From assembly GCA_964529005.1 (NCBI GenBank), contig CAZGUH010000017.1:1-64000 (forward strand): a stretch of 64,000 bases of DNA. The letters run 5' to 3'. The notes under the pieces were generated by a model. The model made no database searches, was not told where the DNA came from, and saw nothing but the letters and a program-made list of their open reading frames with translations. The position numbers and the translations under genes were made by a program. Shown here piece after piece: positions 10,615 to 18,651 of the stretch (positions are counted from its first letter, which is position 1; each line of letters begins with the position of its first letter). The DNA is from CAZGUH01 sp964529005 (lineage in GTDB: Bacteria > Actinomycetota > Acidimicrobiia > Acidimicrobiales > Ilumatobacteraceae).

Positions 10615-11407
10615 TGCCGCAGACGTCGAGGATCGTGCCGGCGACCTGCTTGGCCTGCACCGCCAGCACGTCGAGCGAGTGGTGGCGGTGCTGGCGCTCG
10701 CCGAGGTCGACCTCGACGATCGAATCGGCCCCGCAGCATGCGTCGATCGCCAGCACGAGGTCGATGTCGACGCCCCAGCCCTCGGCCAGCTCCAGCTTCG
10801 CCACGGTGGCCCGCCGGACGGCCGCTTCTCCCGACAGCGGCTGGCGCAGGTCGGCGAGGTGAGGTCGGAGCAGCGCCAGCAGTGGGCGGGCGACCAGCTC
10901 GGTCGTGCGGCCGCCTCCGCCGGCGTGCTGCGGGCGGTGGTAGCAGGCCTTCACCAGCTCGACGTTCGGGTCGAGGATCAGCGGCGCCAGCAGCGACACG
11001 ACCCACGATGGCTCGAACGACGTGACGTCGCCGTCGAGCCACACGATGAGATCGCCCCGCGTGTGGGCGAGGGAGCACCACAGCGCGGCGCCCTTGCCGC
11101 CGCTGTCGCCGGCGCGCACGCCGAGCGCGACGGTGTCGAGGATCGTCGCGCCGGCGTCACCGGCCGCCTCCGCGGTGCCGTCGGTGGAGCCGTCGTCGAT
11201 GACCACCAGCTCGTCGACCAGCGGCACGCCGTCGACGAGCTCCGCTCGGATCGCAGCGACGATCGGCCCGATGGTGGCCTGCTCGTTCCGGCAGGGGATC
11301 GCCACGGTCACGACCGAGCCGCCCTTCGCGGCCACCAGCGCCGCCGCGTCGACGGCGGCGACGTCGCGCTCGAAGCTGCCCGGCGGGACCGCAGCAGGGG
11401 AGCTCAT
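10568..11407 (-). CDS. gpgS: Glucosyl-3-phosphoglycerate synthase-like glycosyltransferase
   Basis: GpgS (family GT81) transfers glucose from NDP-glucose to 3-phosphoglycerate, the first step towards glucosylglycerate and, in mycobacteria, methylglucose lipopolysaccharides. The 279-residue GT-A protein shows AIPCRNEQATIG near residue 37, DDGSTDGT near residue 69, and the metal-binding DxD in WLDGDVTSFEP near residue 122. The stop of the folP2-like gene overlaps its ATG by 4 bp, and the same folP2-gpgS order exists in Mycobacterium tuberculosis (Rv1207-Rv1208). The 3' end overlaps thiC on the other strand by 47 bp. Confidence 0.88.
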   Translation of the reverse strand: MSSPAAVPPGSFERDVAAVDAAALVAAKGGSVVTVAIPCRNEQATIGPIVAAIRAELVDGVPLVDELVVIDDGSTDGTAEAAGDAGATILDTVALGVRAGDSGGKGAALWCSLAHTRGDLIVWLDGDVTSFEPSWVVSLLAPLILDPNVELVKACYHRPQHAGGGGRTTELVARPLLALLRPHLADLRQPLSGEAAVRRATVAKLELAEGWGVDIDLVLAIDACCGADSIVEVDLGERQHRHHSLDVLAVQAKQVAGTILDVCGITTTLPIVRRPPAAG

Positions 11408-12153
11408 CGGCCCCTCACCGCGGCTTCGACCGACCGGACGCGCGCCGGATCGTGGGCGCGTCCGTACTCGGGCGCTTGGCGCACCACGATCTCCATCAGC
11501 TCGTCGTGCTGCTCGGTGCGCTTCCACGGCAGCGCGATGTACAGCGGGAGCTCGTACCCGCGAAGCTCACCGAGCCGGCTGTACACCTCCTTCTGGTACA
11601 CGTAGCGCTCCTCCCATGGCCATGCCGGAGGCGCGAACCCCGTGCCGGGGTCCAGGATGCACGACGCGCGCACGCCGAAGCGGGTGGCCTCCTCGAGGCG
11701 TGCGTCGAAGAACGCGCGAATCGCCTCGATCGGGTCGCCGCGGACCACGCTCATCGAGCGCGGATCGGGGCCCGACAGGAACGGCACCACGATCGGGCAA
11801 CCGCGCTCGGCGACGAGCCGCCACATCGCTTCGTCCTGCATGCCGTCGGCCGCGTTGAGCACGTCGGCGCCGGCGTCCAGGGCGCGGGCCGCGACCTCGG
11901 GCCGCCAGGTGTCCACCGACACGGGCGCGCCAAGCGCTGCGACCGCAGGGATGATGGGCGCCAAGCGCTCCCATTCCACCTGCCAGGGCACGACGGTGGC
12001 GATGTCGGTCGAGCCCTGACCGCCGATGTCGATGCCGTCGGCGCCGTCCGCGAGCAGGTGCTTCGCCCGGGCCACTGCCGCCTCCACCGTCGTGGCGATC
12101 GACTCCTGGTGCAGCGAGTCCGGCGAGGCGTTGACGACGCCGAAGATCTTCAC
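11404..12153 (-). CDS. Dihydropteroate synthase-family protein (FolP2-like)
   Basis: This is a 249-residue TIM-barrel protein of the pterin-binding (DHPS) family. FGVVNASPDSL opens the chain as in DHPS (GxxNxTPDSF), DIGGQGST matches the DIGG-x-S/T strand, and PVSVDTWRPEVAARAL matches the SxDT loop. The C-terminal third diverges (VPFLSGPDPRSM, WPWEERYVYQKEVYSRLGEL). The mycobacterial FolP2 next to gpgS is known not to act as a true dihydropteroate synthase, so folate synthesis should not be assumed here. It starts at GTG 12153. The coupling to gpgS suggests a role linked to glucosylglycerate or a related pathway (inference). Confidence 0.8.
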   Translation of the reverse strand: MKIFGVVNASPDSLHQESIATTVEAAVARAKHLLADGADGIDIGGQGSTDIATVVPWQVEWERLAPIIPAVAALGAPVSVDTWRPEVAARALDAGADVLNAADGMQDEAMWRLVAERGCPIVVPFLSGPDPRSMSVVRGDPIEAIRAFFDARLEEATRFGVRASCILDPGTGFAPPAWPWEERYVYQKEVYSRLGELRGYELPLYIALPWKRTEQHDELMEIVVRQAPEYGRAHDPARVRSVEAAVRGR

Positions 12154-12273
12154 TGGCTCGACACTACGGCCGCCAGGTGGGATCTGCGAAGCTCGCTGGG
12201 GTCGCGCCCCTGATGCTCTGGGGACCGCGCGATCACCGGCGCGGCGCGGCGGCTGCCGTTAGCGTCGTCGTGC

Positions 12274-13506
12274 ATGGACGACGCCGGCCGCATCCGCGCC
12301 TTGCGTCGGATGAAGGGCGCGGCGTTGCTCCTGCTCGTGGGCGCGGCCGTGCTGTTCGCGATCGCGCGCTCGCGCGACGGCGAGCCGTGGGGGTACGTCG
12401 AGGCCGGGTCGGAAGCGGCGATGGTCGGCGCGCTGGCGGACTGGTTCGCGGTGACGGCGCTGTTCCGCCGGCCGCTCGGCCTGCCGATCCCGCACACCGC
12501 GATCATCCCCGAGCGCAAGGACCAGATCGGTCGATCGCTCGGCGAGTTCGTCGAAGGCAACTTCATGTCGCACGAGGTCATCGGCGAACGCCTGCGCCAC
12601 GCGGAGGTCGGCCGCCGCCTCGGCGTCTGGCTGGCGGATCCAGCCCACGCCAGCCGTGCGGCCGACGCCGTGGCGGACGCGCTGAACAGCGCCCTCAAGG
12701 TCCTCGACGACCGGGAGGTGCAGGCTGGCATCGAGCGCATGGTCGAGGCCCGCATCCGGGCGACGCCGATCGCGCCGTTGGCTGGTCGGGCGATCGAGAT
12801 CGCTGTCGAGGGCGGTCGTCACCAGCAGCTGTTCGACGTCACCGTGCGCGCGGCGCGGTCGTTCCTCGACGACAACCGAGACATGCTCCGGGCGTTGCTC
12901 GACCGCGAGTCGCCGTGGTGGGTGCCCGAGCCGATCGACAAGCGGATCTTCGCCAAGATCTACTCCGCGGCGCAACGCTTCCTCGACGAGGTCGCCGCCG
13001 ATCCGCACCACGAGATGCGCCGCAGCATCGAACGGCGGCTCGTCGCCCTGGCCGCCCGCCTCCGTCTCGATCCTGCCCTCCACGCCCAGGGGGAGCAGCT
13101 CACCGACGAGATCCTCGGACATCCCGACGTGCGCGCATGGATGGCGTCGCTGTGGGCCGAGTCCAAGCAGGGCCTGATCGCCGCCACCGCCGAGCCCGGC
13201 AGCGAGCTGCGGCGACGCACCGCCGTGACGTTGGCGCGCCTCGGGGGCCGCGTCGCGGACGAGCCAGAGCTCCAGGCGCGCATCGATGGCGCCATCGAGC
13301 GCTTCGTCGAGTACGTGGTCGACAACTACCGCAGCGAGGTCAGCCGCCTCATCGAGACCACGATCGGGAAGTGGGACGGCGCCGCGACGAGCCGCAAACT
13401 CGAGCTCCAGGTCGGTCGCGACCTCCAGTTCATCCGCATCAACGGGACCGTCGTCGGCGGGTTGGCTGGCGTCGCGATCCACGCCATCGCGCACGCTGTG
13501 TTGTAG
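12274..13506 (+). CDS. DUF445 family membrane-anchored protein
   Basis: This 410-residue protein belongs to the DUF445 (YjiN-like) family. It has an N-terminal membrane segment (residues 15-30), then the family signature GALADWFAVTALFRRP followed by LPIPHTAIIPERKDQIG, a long helical and charged middle, and a C-terminal hydrophobic segment (VVGGLAGVAIHAIAHAVL) typical of the family. The function is unknown. TAGCGT lies 8 nt before ATG 12274, suggesting a leaderless transcript. A YihY/BrkB gene follows 10 bp later and is probably cotranscribed. Confidence 0.88.
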   Translation: MDDAGRIRALRRMKGAALLLLVGAAVLFAIARSRDGEPWGYVEAGSEAAMVGALADWFAVTALFRRPLGLPIPHTAIIPERKDQIGRSLGEFVEGNFMSHEVIGERLRHAEVGRRLGVWLADPAHASRAADAVADALNSALKVLDDREVQAGIERMVEARIRATPIAPLAGRAIEIAVEGGRHQQLFDVTVRAARSFLDDNRDMLRALLDRESPWWVPEPIDKRIFAKIYSAAQRFLDEVAADPHHEMRRSIERRLVALAARLRLDPALHAQGEQLTDEILGHPDVRAWMASLWAESKQGLIAATAEPGSELRRRTAVTLARLGGRVADEPELQARIDGAIERFVEYVVDNYRSEVSRLIETTIGKWDGAATSRKLELQVGRDLQFIRINGTVVGGLAGVAIHAIAHAVL

Positions 13507-13516
13507 GTGTGTGGGC

Positions 13517-14530
13517 ATGGTCGCGGACGACGACGTCGAAGCTGCCGAGGTGAGCCGCACCCCACCGGCGCGCCCCGGTGTCCTCGGGCGGCTCGACGAC
13601 ACCCAGCAACGCATCCGTCCCGCGGCGTTCTGCGTCGGCGTCGTGAAGAAGTTCGGTGACGACCGCGCCGGCCAGCACGCGGCGCTGATCGCGTACTACG
13701 GCTTCTTCTCGCTGTTCCCGGCGTTGCTGGCGATGGTGACGATCCTCGGGTTCGTGCTGGAGGACCGGCCCAACCTGCGCGACGACATCAAGGCCTCGGC
13801 GATCGGGCAGTTCCCCGTCATCGGCGACAGCATCGCCGGGGCCACCGATCAACCGCTGAGCGGGCACGGCCTGGCCCTCGCGATCGGGCTCGCCGGCGCC
13901 CTGTGGGCCGGGATGGGCGCGATGCAGGCGGCGCAGGACGCGATGAACGGGATCTGGGATGTGCCACGCCGGCTCTACCCGAACTACCTGCGCAAGCGCG
14001 TCCGGTCATTGCTGATGCTCGCTCTCGTGGGCGGCCTGCTGATCGGCGGCGCCGTGCTCACCCAGTTCGCCACGCTGCTCGACCACCTCGGCCCGCCCGC
14101 GCGGATCGGGCTGATCGCGGCCTCGGTCGCCCTCGATGTCTCCGTGTTCTGGGTCGCGTTCCGGCTCCTGACCGTCGCTCAGGTCGCGTGGCGATGCCTT
14201 GCGCCCGGCGCGGTGGTGGCGGGCTGCGCGTACTACGGGCTCCAGCTGCTCGGCCAGTGGTACGTGACCCGCGCGCTCGACGGCGCGGAGAACACGTACG
14301 GCACGTTCGCGGTCGTCATCGGACTGCTCTCGTGGCTGTACCTCCAAGCGCAGGTGACGATGTTCGCCGCGGAGGTCAACGTCGTCGCTGCGCGGCGGCT
14401 GTGGCCGCGCAGCCTGTTCGGCCCACCGCGCACACCGGGCGACCGCGCCAGCCTGTCGGCGGAAGCCACGTCGCAGCAGATGCACGACACCGAGCAGATC
14501 GAGGTCACCTTCCGCGAGCCCGATCGCTGA
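13517..14530 (+). CDS. YihY/virulence factor BrkB family membrane protein
   Basis: This 337-residue inner-membrane protein has about six hydrophobic segments and the family hallmarks HAALIAYYGFFSLFPALLAM near residue 54 and YGTFAVVIGLLSWLYLQAQV near residue 259. The N-terminal 30 residues and the C-terminal tail after RRLWPR are hydrophilic. The family was once thought to be RNase BN, but the role is unknown. ATG 13517 follows the DUF445 stop by 10 bp. A strong hairpin terminator lies 17 bp past its stop. Confidence 0.88.
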   Translation: MVADDDVEAAEVSRTPPARPGVLGRLDDTQQRIRPAAFCVGVVKKFGDDRAGQHAALIAYYGFFSLFPALLAMVTILGFVLEDRPNLRDDIKASAIGQFPVIGDSIAGATDQPLSGHGLALAIGLAGALWAGMGAMQAAQDAMNGIWDVPRRLYPNYLRKRVRSLLMLALVGGLLIGGAVLTQFATLLDHLGPPARIGLIAASVALDVSVFWVAFRLLTVAQVAWRCLAPGAVVAGCAYYGLQLLGQWYVTRALDGAENTYGTFAVVIGLLSWLYLQAQVTMFAAEVNVVAARRLWPRSLFGPPRTPGDRASLSAEATSQQMHDTEQIEVTFREPDR

Positions 14531-14547
14531 CCGGCCCCGGACGCGAA

Positions 14548-14578
14548 GAACCCGCCCCGACGGTGTCGGGGCGGGTTC
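14548..14578. terminator. Bidirectional hairpin terminator
   Basis: A perfect 14-bp stem (GAACCCGCCCCGAC / GTCGGGGCGGGTTC) encloses a 3-nt GGT loop, between the convergent yihY-like gene (+) and the small membrane protein gene (-). Read on either strand the stem is followed by only a short T-poor tract, as is usual for high-GC actinobacterial terminators. Confidence 0.85.
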
Positions 14579-14592
14579 GTTCTGCCGAGCCG

Positions 14593-14745
14593 TCAAGCGG
14601 CTCTGCGGTTGTGGAAGATGCTGTATCCCCCGGGGCCGACGATGCAGGCGGCGACCAGCAAGATCACACCCAGCAAGATCTGGCCTTGGAACAGCTGGAC
14701 GATGCCGATGATCGCAAGCACGGCGGCGATCAGGAACGCGATCAC
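14593..14745 (-). CDS. Small two-helix membrane protein
   Basis: This is a 50-residue hypothetical protein with two hydrophobic stretches (residues 2-17 and 22-36), a GPGGYSIF motif near the C-terminus and a basic end (HNRRAA). The start is GTG 14745: the minus strand reads GAGAGGAG ending 6 nt before it, a strong ribosome binding site, while the longer in-frame reading from 14817 has no comparable signal and a poorly conserved Ser/Gly/Pro extension. The function is unknown. Similar tiny membrane proteins are common in Actinobacteria. It shares the terminator with the YihY-like gene. Confidence 0.7.
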   Translation of the reverse strand: MIAFLIAAVLAIIGIVQLFQGQILLGVILLVAACIVGPGGYSIFHNRRAA

Positions 14746-14861
14746 TGGGGTCTCCTCTCGGATGGTTGTGGCCCTGGAGGAGGATCCTCCGGGTGGGTCG
14801 ACACTGCCGTTCCCCACGTGGTGACAGCCTCAGACATCGCGAACGATCGCGATCCGTCGCG

Positions 14862-15323
14862 TCACACGCTGGGCGGGTCGACCTCGCCGCGCCACGCCCC
14901 GGTCTCCGTGCCGCGCTCTTCGATGAACGCCTTGAACCGTTCGAGGTCGGCGTGTGCCCGACGCCGCACGAGACCGAGCTTGTCGCCTGCGGTCTCGACC
15001 ATTCCGTCGGGGTCGAAGTCGAGCTGGAGCATCACCTTCGTCGAATCGTCGGCGAGGCGGTGGAACGTGACGGCGCCGGCGTTGCGCGCCCCTTCCATCG
15101 CGTGCCATGCCACGCGGCGATCGGGCGCCTGCTCGTCGATCTGCGCCCGCCACTCGCGACGCGCGCCGCCGATCTTCGCGACCCACTGCAGGTGCGTGTC
15201 GTCGAGCTGGGTCACGGACTCGACGCCTTCCATGAAGCGTGGGAACTCCTCGAACTGCGTCCACTGGTTGTACGCGGTGCGGACCGGGACGTGGACTTCG
15301 ACGGACTCTTCGATGGTGCTCAT
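14862..15323 (-). CDS. SRPBCC (START/cyclase-dehydrase-like) family protein
   Basis: This 153-residue protein has a SRPBCC ligand-binding fold: an opening beta strand (ESVEVHVPVRTAYNQWTQFE) followed by the FPRFMEGVESV helix-strand typical of polyketide cyclase/dehydrase proteins, an alternating beta-sheet centre, and a long C-terminal helix (residues 115-140). The fold usually binds hydrophobic ligands, and no catalytic residues are obvious. ATG 15323 follows GAGGAGG by 5 nt, a near-consensus ribosome binding site. A 9-bp inverted repeat lies just upstream. Confidence 0.82.
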   Translation of the reverse strand: MSTIEESVEVHVPVRTAYNQWTQFEEFPRFMEGVESVTQLDDTHLQWVAKIGGARREWRAQIDEQAPDRRVAWHAMEGARNAGAVTFHRLADDSTKVMLQLDFDPDGMVETAGDKLGLVRRRAHADLERFKAFIEERGTETGAWRGEVDPPSV

Positions 15324-15340
15324 CGCGGCCTCCTCGGCTC

Positions 15341-15364
15341 GCGATCGCCGCTGATGGCGATCGC
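15341..15364. repeat. Perfect 9-bp inverted repeat upstream of the SRPBCC gene
   Basis: GCGATCGCC and GGCGATCGC flank a 6-nt spacer (GCTGAT), 18 bp before the start codon of the SRPBCC gene. It may be an operator, a leader hairpin, or the terminator of the upstream GntR operon. The sequence alone does not decide. Confidence 0.5.
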
Positions 15365-15445
15365 ATCGGCGCGCGACCGTGGGTCGCGCTGGTCGGTCGC
15401 GTCCCTACCCGGTGGGCACGCGCCCCATACGAGCCGGCCGTGTCG

Positions 15446-16171
15446 TCACCGGGCGATGGCGAACGGCGGCATGCCGTGGTGCAGCAGCTCCTTCAGCTTC
15501 GTCTCGCTGGAGTGGCGGTGCGCGGCGAGCACGTCTCGCAGGCGGTCGACGTCACCGGCGCGCGCGAGCGCGATCACCTCGTCGTGTTCGTCGGCGGCCC
15601 TGTCGCGCGCGCCACGGTCGTAGAGGTACAGCGACCGATAGAACTCCGACATGTTCCACAGCCGTTCGATCTCGGCGGCGACGAGGCGCTTGTCGGCGAC
15701 GTGGAAGATGGCGAAGTGGAAGGCCCGGTTGTGTCGGCTCCACGCGCCGACGTCGCCCGCCTCGCTCGCCGCGCGCATGGCGGCGGACTCTCGCTCCATG
15801 GCGGTCAGGGCCTCGGCCGGAAAGGATTCGATCCGAGCGAGCAGCTCGCCCTCCAGGAGCCTGCGCATCAGATAGGTCTGCTCCAGCTCGTCGAAGCGGA
15901 AGCGGGCGACGGTGTATCCGCTGTGGAGCGCATGGTCGACCACACCTTCGGAGACGAGCGTCGTCAACGCTTCACGCAGCGGCACGCGGCTGATGCCGAG
16001 CTGAGCAGCGAGCTGTGTCTGGCGCAGCTGCTGGCCGGGGAGGAGCTCTCCGGAGCGGATCATCTCGCGGAGCACCTCGAGCGTGCGCGAGGTGGAGCCG
16101 GGGCCCTCGTCGTGCTCGTCCGGCGCGGCCATCTCGCGGGCGCTGTGTGTGCGAGTGGTTGGTCGGGTCAC
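15446..16171 (-). CDS. GntR-family (FCD/FadR subfamily) transcriptional regulator
   Basis: This 241-residue regulator has an N-terminal winged helix (residues 30-95, with QLRQTQLAAQLGISRVPLRE as the recognition region) and an FCD effector domain. The latter contains RHNRAFHFAIFHVADK and the late DEHDEVIALARAGD and AAHRHSS segments, whose His/Asp residues usually hold a metal for a carboxylate ligand. It starts at GTG 16171 with GGAG 4 nt upstream. It is the last gene of a three-gene minus-strand operon with an acyl-CoA dehydrogenase and a CoA-transferase and probably regulates them in response to a carboxylic acid (inference). Confidence 0.88.
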   Translation of the reverse strand: MTRPTTRTHSAREMAAPDEHDEGPGSTSRTLEVLREMIRSGELLPGQQLRQTQLAAQLGISRVPLREALTTLVSEGVVDHALHSGYTVARFRFDELEQTYLMRRLLEGELLARIESFPAEALTAMERESAAMRAASEAGDVGAWSRHNRAFHFAIFHVADKRLVAAEIERLWNMSEFYRSLYLYDRGARDRAADEHDEVIALARAGDVDRLRDVLAAHRHSSETKLKELLHHGMPPFAIAR

Positions 16172-16216
16172 GGTTCTCCAGGGGGCGGTCGTTCCGACAG
16201 CACCGATCGCCGGCGT

Positions 16217-17392
16217 TCAGGCCCCGTACGAGCGGGGGAGGCCGAGCACGTGTTCGGAGAGGTAGTTGAGGATCATCTCCTGCGGGATGGGAGCCAGGCG
16301 CATGAGGCGGGATTCACGCCAGTACCGGTCGACGTCGTATTCGCTGGCGTAGCCGAAGCCGCCGTGGGTCTGCATCGCCCGATCGGCGGCGTCGAATGCG
16401 GCATCGGCGGCGAGGTACTTGGCCATGTTGGCCTGCTCGCCGCACGGCAGGCCGTTGTCGTAGCGCCACGACGCCTCGCGGATGACGAGCTCGGCGGCGT
16501 GGAGGCGAGCATGCGAGTCCGCGAGCGGGAAAGCGATTCCCTGGTTCTTGCCGATCGGGTGCCCGTAGACGACGCGTGCGTTGGCGTAGTCGACGGCTTT
16601 GCGGATCGATGCCCTGCCGATGCCGAGCGCCTCGGAGGCGACGAGGATCCGTTCCGGGTTGAGGCCGTCGAGGAGATAGTGGAAGCCCTTGCCTTCCTCG
16701 CCGACGCGATCGGCGACGGGGACGATGTGATCGTCGAACACGACCTCGAACGACGCCACCGCGTTGCGGCCGACCTTGTCGATCGGTGTGATCGTCACCT
16801 CGGGCGCCTGGAGGTCGGCGAGCAGCAGCGTGAGCCCATCGGTGCGCTTGCGCACGTCGGAGAGCGGGGTCGTGCGCACCAGCAGCAGCGTCTTCTGGCA
16901 GTATCCGGCCTTGGTCATCCAGACCTTCGCGCCGCGCACGACGTAGTGATCGCCGTCGCGGACGGCGCGCGTGGTGATGCTGGTCGTATCGGTCCCGGCG
17001 TTGGGCTCGGTGACGCCGAACGCGACGTGCAGCTCACCGTTGGCGACCTTGGGGAGGTACCGCTGGCGCATCTCCTCGCTGCCGTACTTGACGACAGGGT
17101 TCATCCCGAAGATCGACAGGTGGATCGCGCTCGCGCCGTTCATCGCCGCGCCCGAGGCGGCGACCTCCTCCAACACGATCGACGCCTCGGTGATGCCCGA
17201 GCCCCCGCCGCCGTACTCCTCGGGGATCGCGATGCCCACCCAGCCGCCCTCGGCCAACGCCGCGTAGAAGTCCCACGGGAACTCGTGCGATGCGTCCTTC
17301 TCTCGCCAGTACGAATCGGGGAACTTGCTGCACACGCGGCGCACTCCGTCGCGCAGTGCCTGGTGCTCGTCGCTCTCGCGGAACTCAACCAT
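16217..17392 (-). CDS. Acyl-CoA dehydrogenase
   Basis: This FAD-dependent enzyme of 391 residues oxidises an acyl-CoA to the enoyl-CoA. It shows the flavin-loop signature FGVTEPNAGTDTTSITT near residue 124, KVWMTKAGYC near residue 156, an RILVASEALGIGRASI helix, and MQTHGGFGYASEYDVDRYWR near the C-terminus. I chose ATG 17392 (MVEFRES) because GGAGG lies 5 nt before it. An in-frame ATG at 17404 lacks such a site. It overlaps the CoA-transferase stop by 8 bp, so the two are translationally coupled. The pairing suggests activation of a carboxylic acid to CoA followed by dehydrogenation. The substrate is unknown. Confidence 0.9.
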   Translation of the reverse strand: MVEFRESDEHQALRDGVRRVCSKFPDSYWREKDASHEFPWDFYAALAEGGWVGIAIPEEYGGGGSGITEASIVLEEVAASGAAMNGASAIHLSIFGMNPVVKYGSEEMRQRYLPKVANGELHVAFGVTEPNAGTDTTSITTRAVRDGDHYVVRGAKVWMTKAGYCQKTLLLVRTTPLSDVRKRTDGLTLLLADLQAPEVTITPIDKVGRNAVASFEVVFDDHIVPVADRVGEEGKGFHYLLDGLNPERILVASEALGIGRASIRKAVDYANARVVYGHPIGKNQGIAFPLADSHARLHAAELVIREASWRYDNGLPCGEQANMAKYLAADAAFDAADRAMQTHGGFGYASEYDVDRYWRESRLMRLAPIPQEMILNYLSEHVLGLPRSYGA

Positions 17393-18548
17393 CGAGGCCT
17401 CCATCTGTCACGCTCGTGAGGAGCTCGCCGCGGTGCTCGTCCGGTGTCGGGATCGCCCGATCGCGGCCCTGCACGCCGTGGGCGGCGAACCGTGCCGGAT
17501 ATCGCACCTGGCGGATCGCTCCATACGCAGCGCTGTGGTGGACGGCGTAGAGCTCGTTGTGCTCGACCTGCGGATCCGCGAGGTGCTGGTCGAACGTGAA
17601 GCACGGGCCGGCGGGAACGCCCGCCGAGGCGAACCGGGTGACGCACTCGGCGACCGGCAGATCCGCCGTCACCTTTTCGAACCCTGCGAACAGCCGGGCG
17701 ACGACCGCGCCCCCGTCCTTCATCGACGACACCTCTTCGGCCAGCTCGGGAACGCCCATCGCGGCGCAGGCGTTGCGCACCTGGGCGCCGCTCACCGGCG
17801 CGACGACGAGCCATCCGTCGCGGGCGCGGATCGGCCGGTTGGCGGTGATCTGCTCGCTGCGCGGCGACGCCGGGGCGCCCTCGACGAACGTCCGGCTCAT
17901 CATCATGTCCGGGAAGTCGAAGTACGCGCCGGCGTCGAGCATCGAGATGTCGATGCGATCGCCCGTGCCGGTGCGATCGCGGGCGACGAGCGCGGCGAGG
18001 ATCGCGTGCGCCGCCATCAGCGCCGTGACCTTGTCCACGAGATACGAGCGCACGAGCTGCGGCGCCTCGTCGCCCTGGGCGTCGGTGATGCCGAGGTACG
18101 CCTGGAGGACCCCGTCGAACGCGGGGGCTCCAGCGAGCGGGCCGCTGGTCCCGAAGCCCGTCACGTACGCCCGGACCAGCCGTGGATGGTCGCGCGCCAG
18201 CGCGGCGTCGTCGATGCCCAACCGTGCGGCCACCTCGTCGCGCCAGTTCGAGATGACGACGTCTGCGGTGGCCAGAAGGCCGTGGAGGCGGTCACGGTCG
18301 CCGGGCTGCTTCAGGTCGAGGCAGATGCTGCGCTTGCCACGGTTGCTGTTCGTGAACAACGGGCTGACCGCGCCTGCTCGGCCGAATCGGCGGGTCGGAT
18401 CGCCGCGCGGGGCTTCGACCTTGATCACGTCGGCGCCGAGATCGGCCAGCGACATCGCCGCCAGCGGGCCAGCGACGTAGGTCGCCAGATCGAGCACCGT
18501 GATCCCGGACAGTGGGCCCGTGTGTGGGGCGTTCGTCGGGGCGTTCAT
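17385..18548 (-). CDS. Class III (CaiB/BaiF family) CoA-transferase
   Basis: The enzyme moves CoA between carboxylic acids through an aspartyl-CoA intermediate. The 387-residue protein has the N-terminal Rossmann strand GITVLDLATYVAGPLAAMSLADLGADVIKVE, read in two parts as VLDLATYVAGP and LADLGADVIKVE. It also has NRGKRSICLDLK, and the catalytic Asp in GAPAFDGVLQA near residue 154. It is the first gene of a CoA-transferase/acyl-CoA dehydrogenase/GntR operon. TACGCT ends 7 nt before ATG 18548, suggesting a leaderless message. A 10-bp palindrome sits over the promoter. Confidence 0.9.
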   Translation of the reverse strand: MNAPTNAPHTGPLSGITVLDLATYVAGPLAAMSLADLGADVIKVEAPRGDPTRRFGRAGAVSPLFTNSNRGKRSICLDLKQPGDRDRLHGLLATADVVISNWRDEVAARLGIDDAALARDHPRLVRAYVTGFGTSGPLAGAPAFDGVLQAYLGITDAQGDEAPQLVRSYLVDKVTALMAAHAILAALVARDRTGTGDRIDISMLDAGAYFDFPDMMMSRTFVEGAPASPRSEQITANRPIRARDGWLVVAPVSGAQVRNACAAMGVPELAEEVSSMKDGGAVVARLFAGFEKVTADLPVAECVTRFASAGVPAGPCFTFDQHLADPQVEHNELYAVHHSAAYGAIRQVRYPARFAAHGVQGRDRAIPTPDEHRGELLTSVTDGGLDG

Positions 18549-18555
18549 CGGCGGC

Positions 18556-18586
18556 AGCGTATAGCGGCATTGTTAGTCGATATCGA
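18556..18586 (-). promoter_or_regulatory. Promoter with a TCGATATCGA palindrome for the CoA-transferase operon
   Basis: On the minus strand TACGCT (18561-18556) lies 7 nt before the start codon and can act as a -10. The perfect palindrome TCGATATCGA (18577-18586) falls 15 bp upstream of it, at the -35 position. This is a plausible operator for the operon's own GntR regulator (inference). Confidence 0.45.
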
Positions 18587-18651
18587 ATCCGGCGGGTGAG
18601 GCGTGGCCGTCCGCGGCGGATCGAGGGGGAAGCACCGGGGTACCAGCGGGC

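Noticed and set aside
17393..17404. An ATG four codons upstream in the acyl-CoA dehydrogenase
   Set aside because: The GGAGG that serves ATG 17392 lies within those codons, and no ribosome binding site precedes 17404.
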